Source: CAZUHB01 sp964620445
Lineage (GTDB): Bacteria; Planctomycetota; B15-G4; CAYZWU01
Direction of reading: 5' to 3'
Assembly: GCA_964620445.1 (NCBI GenBank)
Contig: CAZUHB010000036.1
Location: forward strand, 4,815 to 68,814
DNA: 64,000 nt
Shown in pieces: positions 47,381 to 56,686 of the stretch; within the stretch, counting starts at the first letter, position 1, and the number at the start of each line of letters is the position of its first letter. Both the position numbers and the translations under genes were made by a program. The notes under the pieces were generated by a model. The model was not told the origin of the DNA and made no database searches. It saw nothing but the letters and a program-made list of their open reading frames with translations.

Positions 47381-48394
47381 TTACTTGTTATCGTAGTAGA
47401 AAGTCTTGAAGATCCTCCGGCCCTGCCGGTCGATCTCGACGGTGTACGAACCGAGATCGGGATTTTTCTTGAAGTAATTGATCGCCGCGGCTTTGGAGCT
47501 CACAGGGATGCCGTTGATCGAGATCAGAATGTCGCCTCGACGCGCGCCCCGTTGATAAACGACCGAATTCTCCTTAACCTCTCCCAGCTTGATCGACTCC
47601 TTGCCTGTCTCGGGGTTCCGGTAAGTCGTGAGGGAAACGTTGTTGAGAATCGAATCGTAGTTCTCCGTGTAGTCCCTGTATTCCTTCTCGGACAGGGCGT
47701 AGTGATCCGGCTTGAACTCGACCGTCTCCTCCGGCGGCTTGTTCCGGTACTGCAGCGCCGGATCCTCGGGAAATCCCTTCTTGCCCTTCGCTCTTGCCAG
47801 GACCTTGTCGGCCGAACTGTCGAACGACTTGGGGCCGAGCCCTGTCTCCTCTCCGAACCATGAGAAGACGACCTGATCCTCCGTGATCTTGAGGATCTTG
47901 CCCGACCGGGGAGGTTTGTTGTAAGGAGATTTCAGTGGATCGCCCTCCTTGCACCAGAGGTGGCGCGTGAGGGTTTTTTCCGTGGTCTGATCCTTCGTGT
48001 AAAGGATGCGCGCGAGACTCTCCTCCGGCACGGCCGGCGAATGGAGCACCATGGAGACCTCGAGAACGTTGGAGATCGGTTCGTTTTTCGGGATCTCCTC
48101 CTCGTTCTTCTTGTTCCGTTCCTCGTTCGGATCCTTGCGCCGGCTGCCGTCGATCCTGTTTTTCCAGAGCGCATAATAGTCGTTGATGTTCTTTGATTTC
48201 TTGGTTGTTCCCCGCTCGGCGGAGTAGCCGGACATGAGTTTTGCCTGAAACACCTTCGTCGGCTTGTGCTTGAAATCACCGCGGCGGTCTTTCTGGATGA
48301 TATCGATGAGCACGAACAAGATACCGGCGATGGTGAGTACCACGAAGGTCCAGACGATCCCTTTGGTCTTGCGGACATTCAGAATCATGCGCAT
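47381..48394 (-). CDS. GspC-like PDZ-domain membrane protein
   Basis: A 337-residue protein with one N-terminal membrane segment (residues 12-33), a charged middle region, and a C-terminal PDZ domain (about 255-335). The PDZ domain has LGEVKENSVVYQRGARRGDILISINGIPV, very similar to the PDZ end of the T2SS protein GspC. The layout (short cytoplasmic tail, one helix, periplasmic domain, PDZ) matches GspC, but the central part is longer and not clearly an HR domain. It may belong to a secretion or pilus machine whose secretin, PilT and prepilin peptidase are in the window. Neighbours are obgE and coaX, probably in one transcript. Confidence 0.75.
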   Translation of the reverse strand: MRMILNVRKTKGIVWTFVVLTIAGILFVLIDIIQKDRRGDFKHKPTKVFQAKLMSGYSAERGTTKKSKNINDYYALWKNRIDGSRRKDPNEERNKKNEEEIPKNEPISNVLEVSMVLHSPAVPEESLARILYTKDQTTEKTLTRHLWCKEGDPLKSPYNKPPRSGKILKITEDQVVFSWFGEETGLGPKSFDSSADKVLARAKGKKGFPEDPALQYRNKPPEETVEFKPDHYALSEKEYRDYTENYDSILNNVSLTTYRNPETGKESIKLGEVKENSVVYQRGARRGDILISINGIPVSSKAAAINYFKKNPDLGSYTVEIDRQGRRIFKTFYYDNK

Positions 48395-48562
48395 AGGTTC
48401 AACCTCTTCATTCCAATCACCGACCGATACGCTTCAAGGCAGCCCCGATTTCAAACAGGGGCCCAGAAGAACGCACTCCGCACAACGGGAGAGCGTAGCC
48501 AATTCTCTGACTCCGCTCAACAGTTAAACATTCCCGATTAAGGTGCAAATTTAGCCCGCGAC

Positions 48563-49561
48563 TCAGAGTTCCCCCTCGTCGCCGCGCAGAAAACGCACGA
48601 TGAGGCCGAGCAGTTCTTTCACCTTTCGACCGGCGTGGGCCGATATTGCCATGACGGGCAGCCCGATCGCGTGCGCGATCCTGTCCTCGGGCGGAGGTTC
48701 GGACAGGGTGTCGGTCTTGGTGACCGCAACGATCTGCGGACGGGACGCGAGTTTCGGAGAATAGGAGGCGATCTCGTTCATCACCACCGCGTGGGCTTCC
48801 ACGATCTCCTCGATGTCCCCGACCTGGCAGTCGATCAAGTGGAGCAAAATTTGGGTCCGCTCGATGTGGCGCAAAAAGCGGTCGCCCAGCCCCTGGCCAT
48901 CGTGGGCGCCCTCGATCAAACCGGGAATATCGGCAAAGATGTAACGGTTCAGATCGAACTCCACGATGCCAAGCTGCGGCACGAGGGTGGTGAAGGGATA
49001 ATCCGCAATCCGCGGCCTGGCCTTGGAGATCCTGGAAAGAAGTGTCGATTTCCCGGCATTCGGGAGACCGACGATACCCACGTGGGCGATCATTTTCAGC
49101 TCGAGCCGGATCCAGCGTTCCTGCCCCGGAAGGCCCTTGTCGGCGCGGCGCGGCGTCTGGTTGATCGATGTGGCGAAGTGCACATTGCCCCGGCCGCCCG
49201 CACCTCCGTCGAGAAGCACGAACTCCCGTCCCGGCTCGTCGATATCCTTGAGCGTGTGGCCGCGATCCCGGTCTTTGATGATCGTCCCCGGAGGAACCTT
49301 CAGAACCAGATCGTGCCCCCCGCGGCCGGCCTTCCTGGCTGAACCGCCGGGGCGGCCGTTCTCGGCCGCGAACTTCTGATTGTCATGAAACAAACCGAGG
49401 CTGCCGATCTGGGGATCGCCGATGAATACGACATCCCCCCCCTTGCCGCCGTCGCCACCGTCCGGGCCTCCTTTGGGCACGTACTTTTCCCTGCGGAAAG
49501 ACACGAGGCCCGCGCCGCCCTTGCCCGATTTCACATGGATCACAACTTCATCTTTGAACAT
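48563..49561 (-). CDS. obgE: Obg family GTPase
   Basis: A 332-residue GTPase involved in ribosome assembly and stress control. The N-terminal glycine-rich Obg fold (residues 1-157) begins MFKDEVVIHVKSGKGG. The G domain follows: GLPNAGKST (G1), TTLVPQLG (G2), DIPGLIEGA (G3) and TKTD (G4). No long C-terminal extension is present. The start ATG 49561 is chosen for its family N-terminus; an extension to 49627 has no support. It follows rplU and rpmA in the usual order (rplU-rpmA-obgE). Confidence 0.96.
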   Translation of the reverse strand: MFKDEVVIHVKSGKGGAGLVSFRREKYVPKGGPDGGDGGKGGDVVFIGDPQIGSLGLFHDNQKFAAENGRPGGSARKAGRGGHDLVLKVPPGTIIKDRDRGHTLKDIDEPGREFVLLDGGAGGRGNVHFATSINQTPRRADKGLPGQERWIRLELKMIAHVGIVGLPNAGKSTLLSRISKARPRIADYPFTTLVPQLGIVEFDLNRYIFADIPGLIEGAHDGQGLGDRFLRHIERTQILLHLIDCQVGDIEEIVEAHAVVMNEIASYSPKLASRPQIVAVTKTDTLSEPPPEDRIAHAIGLPVMAISAHAGRKVKELLGLIVRFLRGDEGEL

Positions 49562-49769
49562 GTCGCTCCGGCTGACGCTCCTCCAGAAAAAAAACCTCCA
49601 ACTCGAGGAGGTTCTTGTTCTTTCCATTCAGGGTCGAGTCCATCAAATCCGACCGTCCCCTTTGTCTTGATTGGTGCCTCTTGGCTGAGGAGTGGTGGCG
49701 CGAAAGTCCTTGCTGTTCTCCTGGCGGATCTTGGAGAACCCCCGGGAGGTCAAGCCGCCCGCAAGCCTC

Positions 49770-50018
49770 TCAGGACTCGAAGGGCGTGACCGAAACTCTC
49801 CGGCGGGAGTGGTAGCTCACCACGCCGTCGACGAGAGAGAAAAGCGTAAAGTCCTTGCCAAGCCCCACGTTGGTGTACGGTTTGAAACGGGTCCCGCACT
49901 GACGCACCAGAATCGTTCCCGCGGTCACCCGCTCGCCAGCATACTTCTTGATACCCCTGAACTGGGGGTTCGATGTTCTGCCGTTCCTCGAGGAACCCTG
50001 TCCTTTTTTATGAGCCAT
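49770..50018 (-). CDS. rpmA: 50S ribosomal protein L27
   Basis: An 82-residue protein with the L27 N-terminus AHKKGQGSSRNGR, RGIKKYAGERV and a typical C-terminus GVVSYHSRRR. L27 reaches into the peptidyl-transferase centre. ATG 50018 begins the family sequence; the in-frame extension to 50036 is not needed. It lies between rplU and obgE. Confidence 0.97.
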   Translation of the reverse strand: MAHKKGQGSSRNGRTSNPQFRGIKKYAGERVTAGTILVRQCGTRFKPYTNVGLGKDFTLFSLVDGVVSYHSRRRVSVTPFES

Positions 50019-50115
50019 TGTGGTTCTTCCTGTCAATACGGCCTGATCGATGAGCTCGGGCGGTCAACGGCCGGCCCGGCTCCTCAGGCGTTCTTCGAGA
50101 GATTCTTTCAAGAGG

Positions 50116-50415
50116 TCAAGAGACGATGTTCGTGATCTCGACGCGAGTGTACTTCTGCCTGTGGCCGAAACGGCGGCGATAGTCCTTGCGCCGCTTGAAC
50201 TTCTGCACGTAGATCTTGGGGCCTTTCACCTCGCCGCGAACGACGCCGGTCACCGACGCCCCATCGACGTAAGGGGTCCCTACCTTGCCCTCGACGCTCA
50301 GTACCTGATCGAAAACTATTTCGTCGCCGGACTGCATCTTTTTCCGATCCACCAGGATCGAATCGCCCTTCCGGACCATGATCTGCCGACCTTTGTCGCT
50401 GATGATTGCTGCCAC
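50116..50415 (-). CDS. rplU: 50S ribosomal protein L21
   Basis: A 99-residue protein, normal length for L21. Typical phrases are AIISDKGRQIMVRKGD and the C-terminal KFKRRKDYRRRFGHRQKYTRVEITNI, which binds 23S rRNA. It heads the rplU-rpmA-obgE group. A good promoter lies about 110 bases before its start (50526-50553). Confidence 0.97.
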   Translation of the reverse strand: MAAIISDKGRQIMVRKGDSILVDRKKMQSGDEIVFDQVLSVEGKVGTPYVDGASVTGVVRGEVKGPKIYVQKFKRRKDYRRRFGHRQKYTRVEITNIVS

Positions 50416-50525
50416 GACGTCAACTCCAATTGCCAGAAGCCGTTATGACGACTCCTCTGTTCAACCCCGGATTACCGGCTCCGATTATGTCTCTTACTTT
50501 TCAGGCGAGTCGCCAAAAGGCAATA

Positions 50526-50553
50526 ATCATAAAAGGAAGCGGAGTCAATGCAA
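50526..50553 (-). promoter_or_regulatory. Candidate sigma-70 promoter of rplU
   Basis: On the - strand TTGCAT (50548-50553) and TATGAT (50526-50531) are 16 bases apart, in the 210-base gap between rng and rplU. It fits the place where the rplU-rpmA-obgE transcript should begin. Confidence 0.55.
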
Positions 50554-50625
50554 GTTTTTTTCTCTAAAGAGGAAAATTTCACTCCCCCGGCACCGACCGG
50601 ATCGAAGCCCGGGAGCGCTCCCCGC

Positions 50626-52239
50626 TCAAACGCGAGTATCCTCGCCGAATAGCTTGCCCTGACCGCTGTCGCGCCTTTCTTCCTTGTCCGGATAAATCCC
50701 CTCGAGAGGCAAGCCCGGATCCCCGATGATCATAACTCTTTTTCTATACTTCTCTTCGAGGCTCAAAATCAACCGGCGCTTGGAGTTCTGAATATATTCG
50801 GCCATCCGGGAATTGACGCGGATCCTGATCGTGTCTCCCCGGTGCTGCATCACCCAGAGCCTGATTTTCCGAACGATATTGAGACTTGTCGTCTCCGAGG
50901 TGGCCACATATCCGGTCCCCTTGCAGTGGGGACATTTTTCATAAACGAAGCTTTCCAGACTCGGCCTGACCCTCTGGCGGGTGACCTCGATCACGCCGAA
51001 GGGCGAAATGCGCGCCACCTTGATCCGTGCGCGGTCGCTCTTGAGAGCGTCCCGAAATTCCTTTTCCACCGCTCTCCGGTGTTCGGCCTTCAACATGTCG
51101 ATGAAGTCGACGATGATCAAACCGCCGAGGTCGCGAAGCCGGATCTGCCGGGCGATTTCGTGGGATGCCTCCACGTTGATGGCAAAGGCGGTCTCCTCGA
51201 GTTCGCCCCCCTTGAACTTGCCCGAATTCACGTCGATCGCCACGAGCGCCTCGGTCTGTTCGATAAAAAGCGATCCCCCCGATTCGAGTTGGATGCGCGG
51301 TTGAAGCACCGAGGCCAGTTCCTTCTCCAGCTTGTAGCGATCGAAGAGCGGTTTGGCGCCCCTGTAGAGCCGGACCTTTTCCACATGGCGCGGCAAGACG
51401 GCTCTCATGAAATCGCAGGCGCGCCTGTAGACATTCTTCGAATCGACGAGCACCTCGCTCACCTCATTGGAAAAGATATCCCGGAGCACCCGGATGACGA
51501 GGTCGTTCTCCTTGTAGAGCGGAGAGGGCGAGTCCAGGCTGACGCTCTTGTTCTGGATATCGTTCCAGATATTGGTCAGGTAACGGAAATCCTTCTGCAG
51601 TTCCTTCTTGAGCTGGTTTGCTCCGGCGGTTCTCACGATCAACCCGATACCATCCTCCGAGACGAGCTCGGAAACGAGCCCTTTGAGGCGATCCCGTTCC
51701 GATTCGTCTTCGATTTTTCGCGAGATCCCCTGTTTGGTAACGCCGGGCATGAAAACGAGGAACCTCCCCGGAAGGCTGATATAGGTCGTCAAGGTCGGGC
51801 CCTTGTCGCCGATGCCGTCCTTCGATACCTGGACGATCAGCTCCTGTCCCACCGTGAGAAGTGAATTGATCCGGTTCGATCCCTTCGATTGTTTTTTCGA
51901 GTCGTCGGCGGCATCGGGGTGATCCTTGTTCGATCGGTTCTTGTCCGAGGCGCGGGCCGATTTCTTCTTTTTCTTCTTCTGACCCTCCTTGGCGTTTTCG
52001 AAGAGAATCGGATTGAGATCGGATTCATGGAGAAATCCATTGCGCGTGCCGCCGATCTCGACAAAGGCGGCTCCGATGCTCGGCTCGATGTTGGCAACGC
52101 GCCCCTTGTAGATGTTCCCCAGTATCGTCCCCATCGAAGGCCGTTCGATGTAGAACTCCTGGAGAGCGTCCCCGGCGAGGAGAGCGACCCGGCTCTCCTC
52201 TTCCTCGGTCGCGTTGATCAGTATCATCCGTTTCGTCAT
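50626..52239 (-). CDS. rng: Ribonuclease E/G family endoribonuclease
   Basis: A 537-residue RNase G-type enzyme. The N-terminal S1 domain (residues 38-130) is interrupted by a lysine-rich insertion (about 85-120). The catalytic core has the metal-binding region FIEQTEALVAIDVNSGKF and GLIIVDFIDM. The zinc-link motif CPHCKGTG is present near residue 435. It processes rRNA and degrades mRNA. There is no C-terminal degradosome scaffold, so it is RNase G-like rather than RNase E. It lies next to the DUF2344 gene and upstream of rplU, an order seen in several phyla. Confidence 0.95.
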   Translation of the reverse strand: MTKRMILINATEEEESRVALLAGDALQEFYIERPSMGTILGNIYKGRVANIEPSIGAAFVEIGGTRNGFLHESDLNPILFENAKEGQKKKKKKSARASDKNRSNKDHPDAADDSKKQSKGSNRINSLLTVGQELIVQVSKDGIGDKGPTLTTYISLPGRFLVFMPGVTKQGISRKIEDESERDRLKGLVSELVSEDGIGLIVRTAGANQLKKELQKDFRYLTNIWNDIQNKSVSLDSPSPLYKENDLVIRVLRDIFSNEVSEVLVDSKNVYRRACDFMRAVLPRHVEKVRLYRGAKPLFDRYKLEKELASVLQPRIQLESGGSLFIEQTEALVAIDVNSGKFKGGELEETAFAINVEASHEIARQIRLRDLGGLIIVDFIDMLKAEHRRAVEKEFRDALKSDRARIKVARISPFGVIEVTRQRVRPSLESFVYEKCPHCKGTGYVATSETTSLNIVRKIRLWVMQHRGDTIRIRVNSRMAEYIQNSKRRLILSLEEKYRKRVMIIGDPGLPLEGIYPDKEERRDSGQGKLFGEDTRV

Positions 52240-52299
52240 GGCAAGCCTCTTGATCCAGCTCGCGTTCCATCTGGGCCGATCCGAGGATACGGCCTTCGA

Positions 52300-52929
52300 T
52301 CAAAGTCGAGTTACACTGTAAATCCTGAACCGCGAATCGCCATAGTTGCTCATCGCACGAAATCTGCCGACCAGCTCACTCAATCTCGGGAATCTGCCAT
52401 TCCAGGGAAGAATCTGTACGAGAATCCGTCCCTCTTCGATCTCGATCCGGTCCAGACAACGTTTCAGCTCGATTTCTTCCCCCCCCGTTCTTTTTCGATC
52501 GAAAACGATCTTCTCCTGCGCCGACCAGAGGTCGGCCGCGCCGCGCGCCGAATCGAGATCCCCCGAGAAGAGGATCTCGAACTCGAGCCGCTCCTCACCC
52601 TCCTTTTCCGATTCAGAGCGGGACTCTTCGTCCATCGCCCTCACACCGAATCCCTCGGGCAGCTGCTCCTCGAGTCTCCGCACGATCTCGGCAGGATCGT
52701 AAGCGCGTGTGAAGCAGAGCGAAAATGCTTCCTCCCGAACGGCGAGCCCCACGGGCAGTGCGTTGGGAGTTGAAAATCGGATGTGTGGATTGAATCCCGC
52801 CGTGAAGCGAACGTCGAGATCCGACCGTCTCAAAGCTCTCTTGAAAATCCGAACGGTATCGAGGTGGGAATGGAATGAAGCCCTGCCCTCTTTCGAGTAC
52901 TCAAACCAGTATTGATGCTTTGTAGCCAT
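52300..52929 (-). CDS. TIGR03936/DUF2344 family protein
   Basis: A 209-residue protein of the DUF2344 family. The N-terminus (YWFEYSKEGRASFHSHLDTVRIFKRALRR) and the phrase FTAGFNPHIRFSTPNALPVGL are typical. In most genomes it is fused to, or directly next to, a radical SAM protein (TIGR03960 type) and lies beside rng, rplU and rpmA. Here rng, rplU and rpmA are adjacent but the radical SAM gene is absent from the window. The function is unknown. Confidence 0.85.
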   Translation of the reverse strand: MATKHQYWFEYSKEGRASFHSHLDTVRIFKRALRRSDLDVRFTAGFNPHIRFSTPNALPVGLAVREEAFSLCFTRAYDPAEIVRRLEEQLPEGFGVRAMDEESRSESEKEGEERLEFEILFSGDLDSARGAADLWSAQEKIVFDRKRTGGEEIELKRCLDRIEIEEGRILVQILPWNGRFPRLSELVGRFRAMSNYGDSRFRIYSVTRL

Positions 52930-52949
52930 GAACGCCGACCAGAAAGAAA

Positions 52950-53216
52950 TCAGTCCTCGTGAAATCCGGCTCTGATGAGATTCTCTAGCGATTTAAGCAT
53001 CTCTTCAGCGTCCACGCCCTCGCTCTCGAGTTCGAGCTCGGTCCCGCAGGCCGCCGCCAAGGTCATCAGCTGGAGGATCGATTTCCCATCCACCTCCCGC
53101 CCGTTGCACGACACGGCGAGAGGAGCCTGGTATCGCGAGGCGATCTCGACGAACTGGCTGATCGGCCTGGCGTGAAGCCCGGCCTTGTTGGGAATTGTAA
53201 CGACGACTCTATGCAA
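52950..53216 (-). CDS. ptsH: HPr-like phosphocarrier protein
   Basis: An 88-residue phosphocarrier. The active-site His is in AGLHARP (residue 16 here), and REVDGKSILQLMTLAA contains the Ser equivalent to the regulatory Ser46. It transfers phosphate in the PTS. The start is TTG (53216) with GGAG ten bases upstream; no ATG gives the right N-terminus. ptsN lies just upstream and rpoN a little further, as in the nitrogen-PTS of many bacteria. Enzyme I and HPr kinase are not in the window. Confidence 0.92.
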   Translation of the reverse strand: MHRVVVTIPNKAGLHARPISQFVEIASRYQAPLAVSCNGREVDGKSILQLMTLAAACGTELELESEGVDAEEMLKSLENLIRAGFHED

Positions 53217-53270
53217 TATAAGATACTCCAGCGGGATTGGCGGAGACGGTGTATCCCTCGAGAGCCGGAC

Positions 53271-53732
53271 TCAGCCACCGATCTCTTTGAGGATTCCGAG
53301 GATTTCCTTGCCATCGGCGGCACCGAGGATGAAACTCTTGAAATCCCGATGCCTGGCCAGTCCCGAAATCCACTGTAAAATACTCAGGTGCTTCTCAGCA
53401 TCTTCCGAGGAGGAGACGATCATGAAAAAGATGCTGACATGCTCACCGTCAATCGACTTGAAATCAACACCCTGCGCGGACCGTCCGAAGAGCGCCAGAT
53501 CGCCCTGAAATCCCTTGATCTTGACGTGGGGAATCGCGATCCCGTTGCCCAGACCGGTGGACCCCAGCTGCTCACGCGCCATGATCGCTTCAATCACAGA
53601 CTTCTTCTTCGTCTTGGCGAGAAGGTTGCTCGAAACGGCATAGTCCACCATTTCCTCGAGAACACCCCGCTTGTCAGTCTCTTTCAACTCGGCGATGATG
53701 TTCTTTTCCTTGAAGAGATCGAGATGATTCAT
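53271..53732 (-). CDS. ptsN: PTS EIIA-type regulator, PtsN-like
   Basis: A 153-residue EIIA of the fructose/nitrogen family. The phosphorylated His is in GNGIAIPHVK (about residue 69). It lies in the order rpoN, truA, hpf, ptsN, ptsH, similar to the nitrogen-related PTS cluster of many diderms, where it modulates metabolism rather than sugar transport. Start ATG 53732 with GAGAGG upstream. Confidence 0.92.
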   Translation of the reverse strand: MNHLDLFKEKNIIAELKETDKRGVLEEMVDYAVSSNLLAKTKKKSVIEAIMAREQLGSTGLGNGIAIPHVKIKGFQGDLALFGRSAQGVDFKSIDGEHVSIFFMIVSSSEDAEKHLSILQWISGLARHRDFKSFILGAADGKEILGILKEIGG

Positions 53733-53831
53733 GTGAGCCTCTCAAAGTATGACACAACGACTACAGATCCAGCTCGACGGGCGTTTCCCGTCGGCTGTGT
53801 CTTCTTTGCTTTCAGAATTACGGGAAGGAGA

Positions 53832-54206
53832 TCATTCATCACTGTCGGTATCGTCCAGGTCTGATTCATCTGCACCGGTGTTCTCGATGCTCGGTTCGGA
53901 GCCTCGCCGATTGCCCCGATGGTCCTTGAGCCTCTCCTTGAAACGTACGAGTTGCCTCTCCATCTTGTCGATAACGAGATCGATAGCCGCGAGGGGATCG
54001 CCGTGCTGCACGCTGCCGACGAGTCTCGTACCTCTCGATACCGAAATGAGGGCATCAGCGGAGTGCTGGTCCTTCTCCATGTCGAGTACGATCTCGATCT
54101 TGGTGATATTCTTGAAAAACTTGCCCAGTTTCTTCACTTTTTCCTGGGCGTAGTTCTTGACCTCATCGGTCTTATAGTTGTGCCGGCAAGTGATTGAAAT
54201 ATTCAA
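53832..54206 (-). CDS. hpf: Ribosome hibernation promoting factor (HPF/RaiA family)
   Basis: A 124-residue short HPF. The conserved phrases are ISITCRHNYKTDEVKNYAQEKV and VSRGTRLVGSVQHGDPLAAIDLVIDKMERQL. The tail (about 98-124) is acidic and low in complexity, without the long C-terminal domain of long HPF. It blocks the ribosomal A and P sites in stationary phase. The start is TTG (54206) with a strong AGGAGG five bases upstream; the only nearby ATG is out of frame and meets a stop. It lies next to ptsN, as in many genomes. Confidence 0.92.
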   Translation of the reverse strand: MNISITCRHNYKTDEVKNYAQEKVKKLGKFFKNITKIEIVLDMEKDQHSADALISVSRGTRLVGSVQHGDPLAAIDLVIDKMERQLVRFKERLKDHRGNRRGSEPSIENTGADESDLDDTDSDE

Positions 54207-54468
54207 GCCATCCTCCTGGAATTTTATACCTTACTATCTCGCGCTCCGCGCCAGCTGCTCCGGGGCTGGGGACAAGATCTCCTGGCGTCCCGGAAGCACA
54301 CGGATTCGAAAAATTAATTGCTCCGCCGTTCAGCCTGTCCGATTCTCCGGCACGTCTGAAGGGCGGGAGCCTTCGTTGAGGATTAAAACCTTTACCATCC
54401 AGGCTCGCAAGTCCCCTTTTTTTTCGAAATTTCCCGGCCGGGCCTTGGACGAAAAGTGGACAGATCAG

Positions 54469-55230
54469 CTATTTCTCCTCTTCGTATCGGATTTTCCAGA
54501 GAAAAAGCCCCCGTGGGGGAAAAGTGGGCGGAGCCTGGTTGCGGTCTCCCGAACCGAGGATCTGAAGGGCTTCCGCGGCGGAGAGAGCGTCGGAAGCGAC
54601 GGTCACGATCAGCGAGACCATGTTTCTGATCATCTTGTACAAGAACCCGTCAGCCGTAAAAAAAATACGTCTCCAGTCGCGGCCGCTCCGAACCCGGATC
54701 GAGGACAGATCGCGCACCGTTGTCCGTACCTGCGAGCCGGCCGCCATGAGGGCGGCGAAATCGCGCCGGCCCGTCAAGAGAGCCGCTGCCTGACGGAGCC
54801 GTTCCGGCGGCGGGAGCGCTCCGAGCCGGTAGGCGTATCGATCCCGGAATGGATCGGCGAAACGCCCTTCGATCATCTGATAAAAATAGGTTTTTCGCAC
54901 CGCCGCGCGCCGGGGATGAAAGGTCGGAGCTTTCCGGTGGGCATCGACAACACGCAAGTCGTTCGGAATCAGCGCGTTGAGCGCTCTCACCAGCTCCTCG
55001 CCCGTCCACCGGGAAGCCACATCGACGACCGCCACCTGTCCGAGGGCGTGCACGCCGGCGTCGGTCCGGCTCGCCCCGTTGACGCGGACCGGTGCACCGG
55101 TGAGTTTCACGAGAGCCTTCTCGAGTGTTCCCTGAACCGTCCGTTCCCCCTGGGACTGTCTCTCCCATCCGCTGAATTCCGTGCCGTCGTAGGCACAGGT
55201 CAATTTCCAGCGGCATTCTTCAGCCATCAC
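54469..55230 (-). CDS. truA: tRNA pseudouridine(38-40) synthase TruA
   Basis: A 253-residue synthase for positions 38-40 of tRNA anticodon arms. The catalytic Asp is in GASRTDAGVHALGQ (about residue 58). RKTYFYQM and the C-terminal DGFLYKMIRNMV are family motifs. Single open frame with normal length. It lies between rpoN and hpf, spaced 14 bases after the rpoN stop. Confidence 0.96.
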   Translation of the reverse strand: MMAEECRWKLTCAYDGTEFSGWERQSQGERTVQGTLEKALVKLTGAPVRVNGASRTDAGVHALGQVAVVDVASRWTGEELVRALNALIPNDLRVVDAHRKAPTFHPRRAAVRKTYFYQMIEGRFADPFRDRYAYRLGALPPPERLRQAAALLTGRRDFAALMAAGSQVRTTVRDLSSIRVRSGRDWRRIFFTADGFLYKMIRNMVSLIVTVASDALSAAEALQILGSGDRNQAPPTFPPRGLFLWKIRYEEEK

Positions 55231-55243
55231 TGCTCAGCCAATA

Positions 55244-56671
55244 TCAGTAAACACGCCTCTCCCTCGACGAGGGAACCTTGAGAGCTTTGCGGTACTTGGT
55301 CACGGTGCGTCGGGCAATGTTGATGCCTTGCTCTTTGAGTTTCTTGACGATGTCCTGATCCGACAGGGGGTGCGACTTGTTTTCGCCGTCGATGATTTCT
55401 CGCACCTTCTGCTTGACGCTGGTACGCGATTCGATCGAACCGTCGTCGGACCTGGTGGCGCCGGTGAAGAAATACTTCAACGGGAAGATCCCCCGGTGGG
55501 TCTGTATGTATTTGTCCGAGATCGCCCGGCTGACGGTCGATACATGAATGCCTACCCTGTCGGCGATATCTTGCATCTTGAGGGGTCTGAGCATCTTGGA
55601 GCCGTGGTCGAGGAATTCCTTCTGATGTTCGACGATCTCCGTGACGACCCTCAAGAGCGTGCTCTTCCTCTGCACGATCGACTCGACGAGCCACTTGGCC
55701 GATTCGATTTTGCTCTGCATGTGTTTGCGCAGCTTGGCGTCGAGATTCTTGTCCCGCGCCATTCTGAGGTAGGCGGGATTCACGGAAAGCCGTGGATAGT
55801 AACTGTCCTCCAGGCGGATCTCGTAGTTTCCCTCGATCAGTTCCACGACCACATCCGGGTTGACATAGGGAACATCGTCCCTGCGAAAACTCCGCCCCGG
55901 TATCGGATCGAGCTGGGCAATGTCGTGGATCGTTTTCTGGACCGTGGGGAGGGGCACCCCCAGTTCGCGCGCCACCTTGGGAAGCCGGTTCTTCGACACG
56001 TCCTCCACATGGTTGAGAATCAGCTTTCTCATGAGGTGGAAGTTGGGCATCGATTCGTCGAGCTGCATGAGGAGGCATTCTTCCAGATTGCGGGCTCCCA
56101 CTCCTCGAGGATCGAGGGACTGGACGAGCTCGAGGGCCTCTTCCATCTGCGAGAGGGGAACGTCGGCTTCCATGGAAATGAGAATCTCCTCCAGAGGGTA
56201 GAGGAGATAGCCTCTCTCGTTGATGTTGAAGATGATGTCCTCGGCAAGCTTGAGCATCTCGGGGGAGGCCTCGGTCAGGTCGAGCTGGTTCTTGAGGTGC
56301 TCCTGAAGGGTGATCGACTTCGAGGCGGTGTTCTTCATCGCCTCCAGCTTGGGATCGACTTCGCCGTCAAAGCGCCTGGGGCTCTTCCACTCCCTCGCTT
56401 CTTCCTCTGCCGCGGCCAGGGACGAGTACCTTTCCAGGTCCTCGTCCACCTTGTTTTCGTCGCCGGGGAGCTCCTTTTCCTTCTCCTTGAGGAGGCTCTT
56501 GTCCTCCACCGGCTCTTCTATCTCGAGGACCTCGTTCTCCATCAGTTCCTGCTGGATCATCTCCTTCAGGTCGAGGGAGGAGAGCTGGAGGATCTCGATC
56601 CTCTGGATCAGCAGAGGGGACATCTTCAGCCGAAGCTCGGGTCTCAGGTTTTGTTGCAGTTCCAGTTTCAT
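55244..56671 (-). CDS. rpoN: RNA polymerase sigma-54 factor
   Basis: A 475-residue sigma-54. Region I is LELQQNLRPELRLKMSPLLIQRI, which binds enhancer-binding proteins; an acidic region follows (about 50-110). The core-binding domain and helix-turn-helix occupy the middle, and the RpoN box ARRTVTKYRK is near the end (canonical ARRTVAKYRE). Pilus and nitrogen-PTS genes are common targets. No ribosome binding site is obvious before the ATG. It is 15 bases after recR. Confidence 0.96.
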   Translation of the reverse strand: MKLELQQNLRPELRLKMSPLLIQRIEILQLSSLDLKEMIQQELMENEVLEIEEPVEDKSLLKEKEKELPGDENKVDEDLERYSSLAAAEEEAREWKSPRRFDGEVDPKLEAMKNTASKSITLQEHLKNQLDLTEASPEMLKLAEDIIFNINERGYLLYPLEEILISMEADVPLSQMEEALELVQSLDPRGVGARNLEECLLMQLDESMPNFHLMRKLILNHVEDVSKNRLPKVARELGVPLPTVQKTIHDIAQLDPIPGRSFRRDDVPYVNPDVVVELIEGNYEIRLEDSYYPRLSVNPAYLRMARDKNLDAKLRKHMQSKIESAKWLVESIVQRKSTLLRVVTEIVEHQKEFLDHGSKMLRPLKMQDIADRVGIHVSTVSRAISDKYIQTHRGIFPLKYFFTGATRSDDGSIESRTSVKQKVREIIDGENKSHPLSDQDIVKKLKEQGINIARRTVTKYRKALKVPSSRERRVY

Positions 56672-56686
56672 TATTCTGATCAGACG

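Noticed and set aside
50842..51864. 340-codon + strand open frame opposite rng
   Set aside because: Antisense shadow of the RNase G gene.
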